Below, piece after piece: positions 43,597 to 55,800 of a stretch of 64,000 nt of DNA (positions within the stretch are counted from its first letter, which is position 1; every line of letters begins with the position of its first letter). This stretch comes from Mariannaea sp. PMI_226 (lineage: Eukaryota; Ascomycota; Sordariomycetes; Hypocreales; Nectriaceae): positions 1 to 64,000 of the forward strand of contig JANFOG010000010.1 of NCBI GenBank assembly GCA_024336345.1, in the 5' to 3' direction. The translations under genes and the position numbers were made by a program. The notes under the pieces were generated by a model that saw only the letters and a list, made by a program, of their open reading frames with translations, did not search any database and was not told the origin of the DNA.

Positions 43597-46500
43597 ATGT
43601 TTCCTCTTCTTCAGGTGTCCCCTCCTACGGTGACGCCACCGTCGTCAAACGACGATGTCTTGGCTCATTTTCCGAGCCACGGCATCTCTCCAAGCAATAA
43701 CCACCATCCTCGTGGAGCGTCTTTAATGTACCATCGGTCGCTACCAATTCGAACCTCTCAGCAGCAACGCCAACCGCCCATTCCAGTGGAGTCTGCGCAG
43801 TATCGACCTCATCCTGATCATCACCTTCGCCGCAAAACACCAAATGGTACCCTCGATGCTAGCTATGATGGATCGCCGACCCCACTTTCCCACGGCCCAC
43901 CACCCTTGAAACACCTGGTGCTGGCCAGATCCGTGGCAACAAGTGCGTTTATTCAGGCAGCGCCTGCTACACACCTGCTCCATGGCTACAATTTGACCAG
44001 TGGTCACCAACCCTCGTCACTTGACAACCATGAACTTGACGATACTGGAAGGCATCCTCATCCGGCATCTACGCCATGGATAGTTGCCAATGATATGCGA
44101 CACATCGCATTTCAGTCCAATCCTCAAAGCTTCATCTTCCCTGCACAGCAACAACCACAAAGGCCACCCTCAGCCTACCTGGACCCTTCGGGGATGTTCC
44201 CTGGCCTGTATCAACCACTCATGAGGGCTCACGAATACAACGTGCGAGCTTTTTGCCCGCCCCCTGTTGCTGTGAACGATTCTCTACCCCTCTGGCAAAT
44301 ACCAATGCAGTCCGGTCTTCAGCCGTGGAATCATGGAGATCCAACGTGCCAGTCCAGGGAGAGTTTATCTAGACCGATACAGCAGGACCTTCTATCCACC
44401 TTTCAGAAAACTGCCCCGAATTATTTTCGCCAATCACAGTTTGATAACTCTTCTAAACATGGACACCTCAATCCAACACATCTAAGACACTCTAATATCG
44501 AGAACTGGGATTTTAATATGAGACGCGTCCAGCATCACAACCAGTCAGTTGGATATGGCAATCAGCAGGGTTTTCGTGACAAGGTTTTATTTCAGGCTCA
44601 TAGGAGCTATCTTGATCTTATCAATTACCTACAGACGTCTAGAAGATCACTCTCATCTAAGTCAGGTTTGAACATGGGCGTCTCTTCCAAACTTTTGGTG
44701 TACCCTAAACCCCCTCGGCCTTTGTTCAAGTCCATGGACATCAGAGAGGGGCGGGTGTTGACTGAAATTTCTGAAAGACAGCTTGGGCCAAACCACCTAT
44801 TCCGCAGTCACGCTGCATCTCATTCTCTGGGCTCGTTTAACAGCTCCTTTTCTGGAGCAAAAACTTCAATCTTCGCTATGGCGAAGTCTTCAATTGAAAT
44901 GCTCAACAGCTTATGCGAACAGAGCGACTGGACCTGGGTTGACGGAATGTTACTGGGAGGATGTCTTCATTATGGAATGGAACAATATGAAGAAGCATTG
45001 GAATGGTTCTCGAGGATCATTACTCTTGACTCGAGGTAAAGACTTGTCCCAGGAGAACTGTCAAGTGGCTGTTCCGTGGTGTCTGACTCTTTCGCAGTCA
45101 CGTCGAGGCAATCACAAACAAAGCTGCCACCTTATACTGCCTCAATCGCCAAGGCGAGGCCGAGCAGCACTGGATTCAAGCAATTCAAGTACAGCCTAGC
45201 TACTTGGAAGCTGTAGAGCATCTCGTCGGTCTCCTATACAAGCAACGCAGCAAAGAAGCTATCGAAATCATCGATTTTGTGCAGCAAGCGTTACGACTCT
45301 CATTATCTGAACTTGCACGATCTTCCCGGTTACCCGCCAGCGACGCTACTCCCAGAGAAAGCTTTGCTGAGACCACAGCTCACAGTTTCCGTATCGCTGA
45401 CTTGAAGCAGGCGCAGCATCCTGGAGTTGCACCTCAACTGGGTGATGCAAAGACTCCAGGTTTTGGATCGAGCGGTTACGCGATTCCTGGAACAGATAAC
45501 GGACGAATACTTGCCCTCATCCACGCCAAGGGAACGATGCTGTACAGTCTCAAGGAAATCCGAAGAGCGTCTGATGCATTTGAGGAGGCAGTTCTAATAA
45601 GTGTCGGTCGTCAAATAACTGGCATTCAAGACTTGGTGCGTCATATCCAAACAGTTTTGTCCTCTTCTGGACCTGGGTCTACAGTACCCGGTCGAGTATT
45701 TCATCCTCGGGGGCTTTTATTGCTCCCCCCCGAAAAAGCTCGACACACAGCACACCTCGTGTTTGGAGGAACCGGGGACCTCCCGGGTCTTGGCTACGTA
45801 ACGGAGAATGCCACAAAGCGTGCGGCCGTGCAAACAACCAGTAACTCTCTTCTGTCTCTCGCCAAAATTTTTCAGGATGCTCTCTCTACTGGACATACTA
45901 CATCACATGTTCTTCAGCGTCCACCTGGGGTTGAAGATATACTCGCACTCTATTATCTTTCGCTTTCTCTCCAGGAAAGCCCCTCGACGGCGAATAATGT
46001 GGGCATTCTTCTTGCAGGCGTGCAACAATCGGGCCCAAGCTCTCAGGTGTCAGATATCGAAATGTCCCAACAAAATCTCCCTGGTATCATCCCAGGAACT
46101 GGTCTTGCTCTCGCTCTGGCTTATTACCACTATGGATTGCGGTTGGACCCTAAACATGTTCATCTTCATACCAATCTTGGGAGTCTTTTGAAAGATATTG
46201 GTCAACTGGACTTGGCTATTCAGATGTATGAACAAGCAGTCTTGTGTGACAGTACTTTCGATATTGCTCTGACGAATCTAGCCAACGCAGTCAAAGACAG
46301 GGGCCGTATTAGCGATGCTATCGGATACTATAAACGCGCTGTGAATTCAAACCCAGACTTTGCCGAGGCTGTTTGTGGTCTATTCACCGCTCTGAATTCC
46401 GTATGTGATTGGAGAGGTCGCGGTGGTGTTATTCTCCATTCTGGACAGTATGATCGGTGGCATGTTGATGACCGCGGCTTCTTGATTGACGCGCAATTTT

Positions 46501-48486
46501 TGGGACACGAAAGCGGCCTCGCTAGTCGGGTTGTTCAAATTATTGACAAGCAACTAGCTGAAGCCTCGCAATGGGGCCGAGGGGTTCTTGGAGACGATGT
46601 TGTAGCTGCCCTGGTTGATAAGTTACGCCCTCACTGTGCTACAGAATCTTTCGAACTCGCGAAATCACTGAAAAGTTGGTCGGACAAGCCATGGGAAGGG
46701 TCGCGGATCATTCGTTTTGTGGAACGTGCTACACGACACATCCAGTGGAGATGGTATCATGATCGTCATATCTCCCGTCGCGAAAGAGCTTCATGGTATG
46801 CGCGTCCACGATTACCTCCTAATCTTACAGTTCCGTCTGCACCGACTGTCCTCCCCTTTCATACCTTCACATGCCCGCTATCCGCCAAAGTAATTCGAGC
46901 CATTTCACAACGAAATGCAATCCGGATATCGTGCTCAACTCTTCGACTGCCATGGATCCCATCAACAGTCTATCCGCCACCTTCTCCACCTAATCCCCAA
47001 TTGAATGTTGGCTACGTGTCATCGGATTTCAACAATCACCCGCTAGCCCACTTGTAAGATCGCGTCTCATCTTGTTCGGTAGTAATATTATATCACTGAC
47101 CCTGTATAGAATGCAATCCGTCTTTGGGTTTCATGATCCACTGCGAATTCGTGCCTTCTGCTATGCTACGACAGCGAGCGATAGGTCCATCCATCGCCAG
47201 CAAATCGAACGTGAAGCCCCGGTGTTTAGAGACGTGAGCAGTTGGCCGTCGGATAGGCTAGTTGATCAGATTATTGAAGATGGCATCCATATTTTGGTCA
47301 ATCTCAATGGTTACACCAGAGGTGCCCGCAATGAAATCTTTGCGGCTCGCCCAGCTCCTATACAAATGTCCTTCATGGGTTTTGCAGGAACCCTGGGCGC
47401 AGAATGGTGTGACTATATTCTAGCAGATAGTACCGCAATTCCCCCAGAGACTCTTCGCCCCTGGCGTTCAAATGTTGGAGTAGAGGGTGTGTTTCGGGAT
47501 GATTCAGAAGGTGACAGAGAGCATTGGATGTATTCGGAGAATATTATATTCTGCCGTGATACTTTCTTCTGTTGCGACCATGCTCAGTCTTGCGAAGCGG
47601 ACGAGCGACAAGTGACATGGGAAGAAGAGCAGCAGCGACGATGGAAAATGCGAAAGGAACTCTTCCCAAGCTTACCTGATGATACCATCATTATGGGGAA
47701 TTTCAACCAGCTTTATAAAGTCAGCAGTTTGTTACCGTTATCTGTATTTCTTCATTACACTGACCATGTCCTTAGATTGAACCCACAACTTTCCGCTCTT
47801 GGCTGCGAATATTGGCACAAGTGCCCAAGGCAATTCTCTGGCTTCTGAGGTTCCCGGAGCTTGGAGAGGTTAATCTGCGGCGCACGGCCAAAGCCTGGGC
47901 GGGAGCCGAGGTTGCAAGTCGTCTCGTCTTCACGGATGTTGCACCTAAAAACCAGCACATTTCGCGTGCTCGGGTGTGCGACATCTTCCTTGACACCCCT
48001 GAATGCAACGCGCACACTACTGCCGCAGATGTCTTGTGGTCAAGCACGCCATTGCTGACGCTCCCCCGTTACCCTTACAAGATGTGCTCTCGAATGGCAG
48101 CGTCAATACTCAGAGGCGCCCTCCCTAAATCCCCAGCAGGCCAAAGCGCCGCTGAAGAACTCATCGCAGAGACTGAAATAGAATATGAACAGCAGGCCGT
48201 CCGGCTGGCGGGTGGCCTCCGTTATCAGCAGGCGGATGGTGGATATGGACAAGCCCATGGACGATTAGCTGAGATACGAAAGCTGCTCTGGGATACGAAG
48301 TGGCGATGCGGGCTATTCGATACACGGCGTTGGGTTGGGGATTTGGAAATGGCGTATATGGAGGCTTGGCGACGCTGGGTTGCTGGAGAGGGTGGCGACA
48401 TTTATCTATCAGAACGTCAGGGTGAAGGGCACGATGGCATAGAGAGTGGGCGTAGGATTGAGGATCAAGCCACGTCAACTGAGTGA
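43597..48486 (+). CDS. TPR and GT41 O-GlcNAc transferase-like protein (SPINDLY/OGT type)
   Basis: Probable nucleocytoplasmic glycosyltransferase putting a sugar on Ser/Thr of proteins. GlcNAc or fucose as donor cannot be told from sequence. Four exons are inferred: 43,597-45,035, 45,098-47,053, 47,110-47,719 and 47,776-48,486, giving 1,571 aa. The ATG at 43,597 is the first after an in-frame stop at 43,552. Residues 1-440 are low-complexity and rich in Pro, Gln, His and Ser. TPR-like repeats lie at about 450-530 and 800-920. The GT41 catalytic part starts near 1,115 with NVGYVSSDFNNHPLAHL, whose first His (1,127) aligns with His-498 of human OGT. It continues with ILVNLNGYTRGARNEIF, and NFNQLYK ends with Lys-1,335, the counterpart of catalytic Lys-842. 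CNAHTTAADVLW follows. The gene looks intact and longer than animal OGT because of the fungal N-terminal extension. Confidence 0.92.
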
Positions 48487-51400
48487 AGGTTAGCCGGCAC
48501 AGCATGACTTTGTAGTCGAAGCCAATATGGAGTTACAGATAAACGACAGGCATTCAGAGCAGGGAAGGCGCTCTGGCTTGACGAGGTTGAACGTTCTTCT
48601 GCTTGAATTTGTTGGATTGGTCTTGTGTAGGCGGTTTTGTTAGGTTACGTCTTTCTTGCTACTTGCGTGCTTGCTCGCTACCAAAATCCGCAGCTGACAT
48701 CCATATCATGAGGTGTAGCTCAGGTAGGAATTGGGAGAAGACCTGGACCACCGTCATATTGGGAAACGTTTCATGAGATGGGTGATTGAAGCCTGATTTG
48801 TCATATACCATACAGACTTAAAAGTTGAATGTATCAAACGACTTGCAAGAGCATACCGGCTCTTGGGCACACAAAGCATCTAACATCAAGTTATGGATGG
48901 GTAGACAGCTGGGCACGCGGTGATGGCACGGGGTAAACAATAAGCGCGGGTAGGTGCATCACGACGACTAGTATGCGCTACGGGATAGAGTGGTGTTGCC
49001 CAGATACTGAGGCGAATACCTGGAGAATGACAAAACTGGAAGTGAGAGTCACTGGTAATGGATTGGGTAACAATTTGATGCTGCAGTGGTAGCTTCGCAA
49101 CCTGGGTACGCTCTCCTTGAGTATTCAAAGTATCTACCTGCCTTGATTGGGTAACGCTAGGGGAGATGCTCTAGCCAGGCTCTTCCCAGTACGTAGCAGT
49201 GCCCGAAACCATGTTAGGAAGGCACCCAAGACCAGGGATTGTTCGGATATCTCTTAGCGGAAACGGGGCGATGATTGATGAGCTGAAGTGGAAAGGCAGG
49301 GGGATAACGAAGTAGGATTGGACGATTCAGTTATGAAAGACCCAGCTTCCGTTGCAAGCCCCCCGCGGATCAAGGGAGACGGTTCTCAGGCGGTCGGACC
49401 CCATTTGCAGGGGCTCAGCTGAGCTGAAAACCGTTACCCGCCTCGCTTGACTTGCCCCAAGAGGGCTTAGGGAAGAAAAAGAGCAACGCCACAAACGGTT
49501 TTTGCTTTTCGGGGTCGAAAGGTCTCCCTGCCCACCGTCATCCCCAAGGCAGCACTTGTAGATTACCGCTGGAGTGGAGATGCAGACCATTGGCAGCAGC
49601 GTCATCTGGGCTCCCTGCGATCCTCCGGTGGGTTGACTCGTGTCAATGCCACGTCTAGTGAACACTGAAGGATAATTCGGGCAATTTGTCACCATGTTGT
49701 TGTGTGATTCGCTCATAACCGCTCTTCTCAGATCGTCAGCAAGTTCGCCGCTAGTGAACAACAAACAAATTCGTATGATCCCAGGTTTGCACTTATTCTC
49801 GTCCGTCTATCTCTCTCTTTTTTTATTTCTTCTTATTATTTGGTTCCTATTATTTTGTACGAAGTTGATGCTACGGCCCCCCCCTCTCTTCCAGCATTCC
49901 CTGGCTGCAGGCAATGTCCAGACAACCCAACTCATCATCACCGCATGATACGCTCAATGAGAGACCGGACCCAAAGCCTTCTGATGGCCGTCTGGCGGCT
50001 CTTTTTTGGCCAATAAATAACTATTCTCGAGAAGATCTTCTTTTTGAAGGACCTCGTATGTTGGGCATGCGTCACTTTGTTCCGAGGTAGTCTAGGATCG
50101 AGCAACAATAGACCCAGAAATACCCAAGCTCAAGCTGCCCTTTTGTCCCAGCCCACTCCTGCTGCATCCAGCGGACCTGTCGTACTATTCTCTGCATCCA
50201 ACACAATGAAGGCTTTGCTTTTGTCGCGATGTTGGAATTTAGGCGTAGGTGGATGAAAATGCATGTCAGGTGCGCCACCTTGCCGAGGTTCCTTTTGTTT
50301 GGGTTGATATCTTGAGGCTACTCGACTCAGGGACATATTACTTGGTAATGTGCCTACCGTCGGTACTTTCTGCTAATCGGGCTACAAGGTGCGACCGGTG
50401 GTGTATAATTAATCCATACGCATTACCCACCATTCCATTCGAATCAGCGGCGCACGGTCTGGGGAGGATTTGCGACACCAAGAGTCTGGAGACACTGGAA
50501 CTGGACCGAATGTCGCTCCCAATAAACCCCGACAAGCTCCCAGCGCTTGTCTTGAGGCGGATGCGGAAGCGCCTCTACCGATCCGGGCCAGGGTACGACG
50601 ATCCCAACCAGGTGGCTCAGTCCAGCCGCCACCCGTTGACGATGATCGCCCTGCGTTGGATGCTTAAGACCACCCCACCCCCCTGTTGGCCCAACCCCAG
50701 TAACCCCCAGCCGTCCATGGGTAGGTACCCCATCCATCCGGGTCCTTTGGCCTTAGGTTTTGCCTGCGCGCCATGGCGCTGGTGCTGGCAGCTATGGTGC
50801 CGGTGATTGTGACTCGCAACGGTTCTTTTGTTGGAAAACAAGCTCATCTACGGTTCGAGATTGCCTACTTGCCTACCCATGTTGCTGTTTTCGGATTTTC
50901 CTCTCTATGAACTCGCCTCTGACGCCCAATGTTGTCAAAACCGGGGTCCGACCGCGGCCTTAGCGTCTCCTGCCACTCCCCCCTCTCTGGGAGGAAGCAG
51001 CTCCAGCACAGATTAAACTCGAGCCCGTGCAAGAGTAAATCATTTGTTTCCCGCCAGGCCGCTGCCATAGAGAGCACTATTGCTGGCCGTCAGTAGGCCG
51101 ACAGATAGGCCGATGGCTCAATGGTAGCAAGTAAGCAAAAATGCGGTGGGCGTTTATCGACGAGAACCAGCTCAAACTCTGCTCGTACAGTTCGCTAATG
51201 CCACCGTGAGCCGATGAGGGCAGAAACCCAAGGGGGAGAATAGCCAAGAGCTAGATATGCGCCTCCGGTGGCTTGGTAGCCGGCAAGGTCCGGCCAAAAA
51301 TGGACCGACAGGTCATGAACCTGTTACTGAATGCCAACCATCGTCAGACATAGACTTCTCTGGCATCAACTGAGCGCCGGATTCGATAACGGCGTTATCC

Positions 51401-52881
51401 CTCTCGTCCAAAGACCCACCGTTTTCAGACATGATGCACCTCAACAAAACATATCCTGATAGAAATCAAGAACCTGGTGTTGGCTGCCCGTTGGTCCAAA
51501 CGAAGTGACAGATGTCTGGGGTGGATTCCTGGTAGATGAGAGTTATCCTGCAATGTAGGTTAAAACGGAGAAGCAAAGATGCTTAATGACGGCATACTGA
51601 CAACTGAACGTGATAATCCATACTGAGGCCGGAAACTCAAAGGCTGAGTCTGTCACGACCAAGTTCTACCATAACCACATGTGTTTCCCTTATGTTAATT
51701 GGTCTCCGGCTCTGCTGGCTTCGTCCCATGAGTGCCAACACTCAAGAAAACAAATCCCGCGCCCTACAGCGCCCACCAAATCATTCAGTCTCTCTGGCCC
51801 TGTAGGCTTGGTTCCATTGACGGTTACTGAGACCTCTAGCCTTGGCTGTCTCGACTCTAGGCCCGTCGGTGACACTAGTCTTACTGCACCACTGCACCAC
51901 TGCATCTGGGGCAGCGAGCCACCAACTGGGGCGCCCGGGACGGTGAGATGGAGCACTGGCGCTGTGGCAGACTTGAGTGGATAGATGGCCAGCATGGACA
52001 GGGAGAGTAGACGGACGACAGACGGGCGGAGAGGGGAGGGCTTTTGGAAGATGCAAGATGACGACGGGTCGTCCAACGGTATTGAACATCATCGCATCCG
52101 GCAAACATGACCCCCTAAAAATTCCACAGAAATAGGCCAGCCGCAAAACAAACAAGGCAATATATCGGCTTTTAAATCGAACACAGTATTCGCCATCGAG
52201 TCAAGATGTCCTGGATGCAGCTGCCAAAATGCGGAACTAGGAATACCCTTCTGATCGCAGCTTCTCACTCAATTATCGGCTTCACACCCCCTGACAGCCC
52301 GTTTATTATCCCCACACCATATGCGGATACGGATAGTTAGCTTCCCACACTTCAATCATCTACTCACGCCCCCTCCTCCCCTTCCCTCGCCTCCAAACGA
52401 ACACCCACCCCATCTCTCGACAGCGGCATCCCGGTAGATCGAGGAGGGTTTGGCATGAAGTGTAAAGTTATGGAGAAAAGCATTGTTTGGTGGCATGGGG
52501 GCGTGCGGCACGAATACCACCACCCCGGTGACAAAAGATTGGCTCCATCAGGCCCCATCTCTACGCTGCACCCTTCCAGTATTTCATCACCTCATCTCCC
52601 TCCTCCCGTTTCTGTAAGCATTGTCCTAGACTTGCTCGCGAGTGCCTTTTGTATAATATTTTGGCGTCAACTTATATTATCGCCGTTCCTCTCCCAATCG
52701 CCTGTCGCCTCCCTCTCCCTCGATTCGTACTACGCTCAAGCAACTGCCAAAATTATATCTACTACCTACCTTCTTAATCTGTACATTATCATATCTCACT
52801 ACTCTGCATTCGCCGTCAGCCCATTATAATCTCTATCATCGCCAGCGTCTCTCAAATATCACTCTAGGATTCTTTATCAAC
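48487..52881. other. Long intergenic region before the Myb gene
   Basis: About 4.4 kb without a supported gene. Frames up to 185 codons exist on both strands (50,249-50,806 is the longest), but they overlap each other, show no family features and are followed by no conserved continuation. From about 52,350 the plus strand becomes C/T-rich (CCCCCTCCTCCCCTTCCC near 52,370), as expected for the promoter and long leader of the Myb gene. The GT41 3' untranslated region occupies the left end. Confidence 0.5.
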
Positions 52882-53712
52882 ATGACTACTCACAGAAGAG
52901 GTCCCTGGTCGAACCAAGAAGACATTTACTTGATGCAGCTTGTTCAGCAACATGGCCCCCTCAACTGGGTACGAATCGCTCAGACTCTCGGTTCGCGGAC
53001 GCCCAAGCAGTGTCGAGAGCGTTATCACCAAAACCTCAAACCCACACTTAATCACGATCCTATTACTCCTGAAGAAGGAGTCCAGATTGAGCGAATGGTC
53101 CAGCAGTTCGGAAAGCGCTGGGCCGAGATCGCTCGTCAGCTTCATGGTCGGAGTGACAATGCTGTCAAGAACTGGTGGAACGGTAGTCAAAACCGGCGGA
53201 AGCGGCTTGACCGCCGGCGAGCGGTACAGACCTTTGACGATCACTACAACAGTGCATCCCTTTCCATTCAGACACCAGCGCTCCCGTTGCCAAGGGCGTC
53301 GTCGTCGTCGCAACCTAACACAGGGTATCGTCATCCTGTTCCTCAGTGGATTGAAGCGCCATTGCCATCACCTTGCTCCTCCGAATCTGCCGAGTCAGAT
53401 TCGGGTTCTAACTACACAACTTCGCCAGCTCGACAAATGCTGGCACTTCATGTTCCTGTCGAGCTACCTCCGTTGCGATTACGCGACGCTTTACCACCAC
53501 CCCCGATGGACCCAAAGCTTCCTAGCTTGAGCTCTCTCGCGTCAACTCCGTTCCGAGATAGAAACGACGTTCAGCCGCGACTTCCACCACTAGGGACCCA
53601 GACACAGCTTCCTACGGCTCCGAACTCTCCTACACAGCTGCAGCTCCCGCTGCGCCAACAGCCCCGCGCCACGCGGAAGGATGTGATGAATGTGGCAACT
53701 CTGTTAGACTGA
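52882..53712 (+). CDS. R2R3 Myb transcription factor, FlbD/RCA-1 type
   Basis: Single exon, 276 aa, ATG in good context (ATCAACATGACT). Two Myb repeats fill residues 5-103: R2 with Trp-9 and Trp-29 and Tyr-48 in the third position, and R3 with Ile-61, Trp-80 and Trp-99. The blocks RTPKQCRERYHQNLKP, NHDPITPEEG and GRSDNAVKNWWNGSQNRR are hallmarks of FlbD (A. nidulans conidiation regulator) and RCA-1 (Neurospora). The rest (about 115-276) is Pro/Ser-rich and probably disordered, ending RKDVMNVATLLD. R2 differs from FlbD itself as I remember it (SNQEDIYLMQLVQQHG), so this may be a paralogue rather than the FlbD orthologue. I leave the symbol empty. It likely binds DNA in the nucleus to control development. 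The large gene-poor flanks suit a regulated gene. Confidence 0.9.
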   Translation: MTTHRRGPWSNQEDIYLMQLVQQHGPLNWVRIAQTLGSRTPKQCRERYHQNLKPTLNHDPITPEEGVQIERMVQQFGKRWAEIARQLHGRSDNAVKNWWNGSQNRRKRLDRRRAVQTFDDHYNSASLSIQTPALPLPRASSSSQPNTGYRHPVPQWIEAPLPSPCSSESAESDSGSNYTTSPARQMLALHVPVELPPLRLRDALPPPPMDPKLPSLSSLASTPFRDRNDVQPRLPPLGTQTQLPTAPNSPTQLQLPLRQQPRATRKDVMNVATLLD

Positions 53713-55739
53713 TTCATTGAAGTTGAGGGTGCTATCCTGGCATCGCCTGAAGAGCTACAACTGGCCGTGTTGGGAGTCACTCCTCTATATATAAGCACCA
53801 CTACCCCTTCCCTAAAGCTACGCGACTAGAGCAAGACTGAAACGCTCAGCATGGTCACATTAGGCACCATCACTCTGAGACCTCATCACTGCTCTCACAA
53901 GGATCGGTCAGCCCATGTGGAATTGGCGACGAATTGCGACCAGCTTGATGTAGCACGTTTAACCCAAAAGAGAGTAAAACTGCATTTCTCAAACTCCGTC
54001 AGGACATCAGTCAGGCCCTCAGAATTCAGGGGAGGTAGACACTCTTCGGTTGTTCTAGGCGAAGATGCATCAAGAAGGTTAAAAAGGGTCGAGATGAAAG
54101 CGGCGAGCATTCATTTAGCCCTTTATCCTCTCTGATGACGAGTTGGAAACTCAATTTGACATGAGACTTAACACAAAACAAACTCAGACAAAAGGCTATC
54201 GAGATTTACGTACGAGAGAATTGACGATACTAAGAGCATCCTTTCATGCTATCCCACTATCCCATGTATCGAATTCTAAAGTCTAAGGAGGATCAATCCT
54301 GTGCCGTGGCTCAACAAACAAACTGTTGACGTAACGCTCATAAGCCAAGATGGCTTGTGATCATTCTTGATGGTGCATCTACGGAGTAATAGGCTGATTC
54401 ATTAAGAAAGCAAGAAACGTATTGGGCAGGGAAGCGACGAAGGAGACGTGATGATGTGAAGCCGCTTGGTTCTGGCTGGACTAACCCGCGAAGGTGAATA
54501 ATTAGTCTTTGCTGTAGGGGAAATTGTGTATCTGTGAGTTTTTACGTCTATGGTGGAGCGGGCAGTGTTTCCTTCTACCCTGATCTATTTGTGCCCAGTA
54601 GGGGAATATGTACCCGTAAACGTGGTGATGAAGGACTCCGCGGGCGGGGTAGTAGGAGGAAGTGGAGATGTTCAATGATATAGGAGAATGGTACTCCATG
54701 ATAGGATACAAGTAAGTATACTTAGTTGATAGTCGATATAAGAGACTTTGGTGTGAGAACAACACGAGTGCCTTAGGAAGGAGTGCTTTCTTCACATTAT
54801 CTTGCTCTGCTGCTTAGCATGTTGACGCATGATGCTTACTCACTTCAATATTTCTTTTTCACACTCAAGGGTAGATAGAACATGCTCAATCATGATGTGT
54901 GAGTACGCGGTCATATCAGGTTTCACAGTAGTTAGCTGAGAGCATCTTACTTAAGGATATCTAGACAGCCGGGAACATTCGATCAAACTGGAATGCGGTG
55001 ATAAGTCATGTGCAACAGGGGAGGAAGATGGGAGAACCCCCCCAACCCCCCCTCTCATTATGGCACTATATCCTTTTGGGGTTTTTTTTTTCTTTTGGGG
55101 AGGGGGTTGTCATGATTTTCACCCAGCTTTTAAATTTAGTTTAGCTTTGATGTGCTCATTAGTTTACCAGGAATAAGTAGCATTTGAACTTTTCCATTAT
55201 GGATTAACTACGCTCTAGGGGGTAGGGATGTGTGAAGGTTCAGATGTTTCGGTGAGGCGTCTATTCTGTATCTTGTTGGTCCCTAGAGGGTGTGATTGCT
55301 CCATTTTCCGATTCCGGATGTCTTCATAAAATTGAGGCTGGACTTTTGGAAACCAAATGATTCAATAATATCACCCAGACAAGCGGAGTTGGGATGTCTT
55401 GAGAGGAGGGGTTCGGCTGGATCGACGTCGATCTGCAGGCGGGCTTTTTGGGCTTGCATTAATTATCTTGTCCGATCCAGATGCCAAATCTCGATTGCCT
55501 AGTTACCCATACCTGCTTCCCTATCACTGCTAGAAACGCCCCGTTTTGGCTTGTCCCACGACCCATGTCCAATAACCCCTGTCCCACGACAGCCCTAGTC
55601 CCTTGTTCTGTTGTCCCTTCTCCGTTAGCTGCCCTAGTCTGAAGTGACCACACATCCATCCTTGCCTTTCATTATTGCATCCTGTCTCGTCTGGTCTTGT
55701 CTCATCTCATCTCATTTGGCACTGTTTTGTCCCATCTTG

Positions 55740-55741
<2 letters not shown>

Positions 55742-55796
<55 letters not shown>
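55742..55796. repeat. (GA)n microsatellite
   Basis: A perfect run of GA for 55 bp, about 27 units, in the gene-free region after the Myb gene. It creates an Arg-Glu frame on one strand and a Leu-Ser frame on the other. Both are artefacts. Confidence 0.98.

Positions 55797-55800
<4 letters not shown>

Noticed and set aside
50249..50806. 185-codon plus-strand frame
   Set aside because: Its amino-acid composition looks random, and it is overlapped by several frames of similar length on both strands. No domain recognised.
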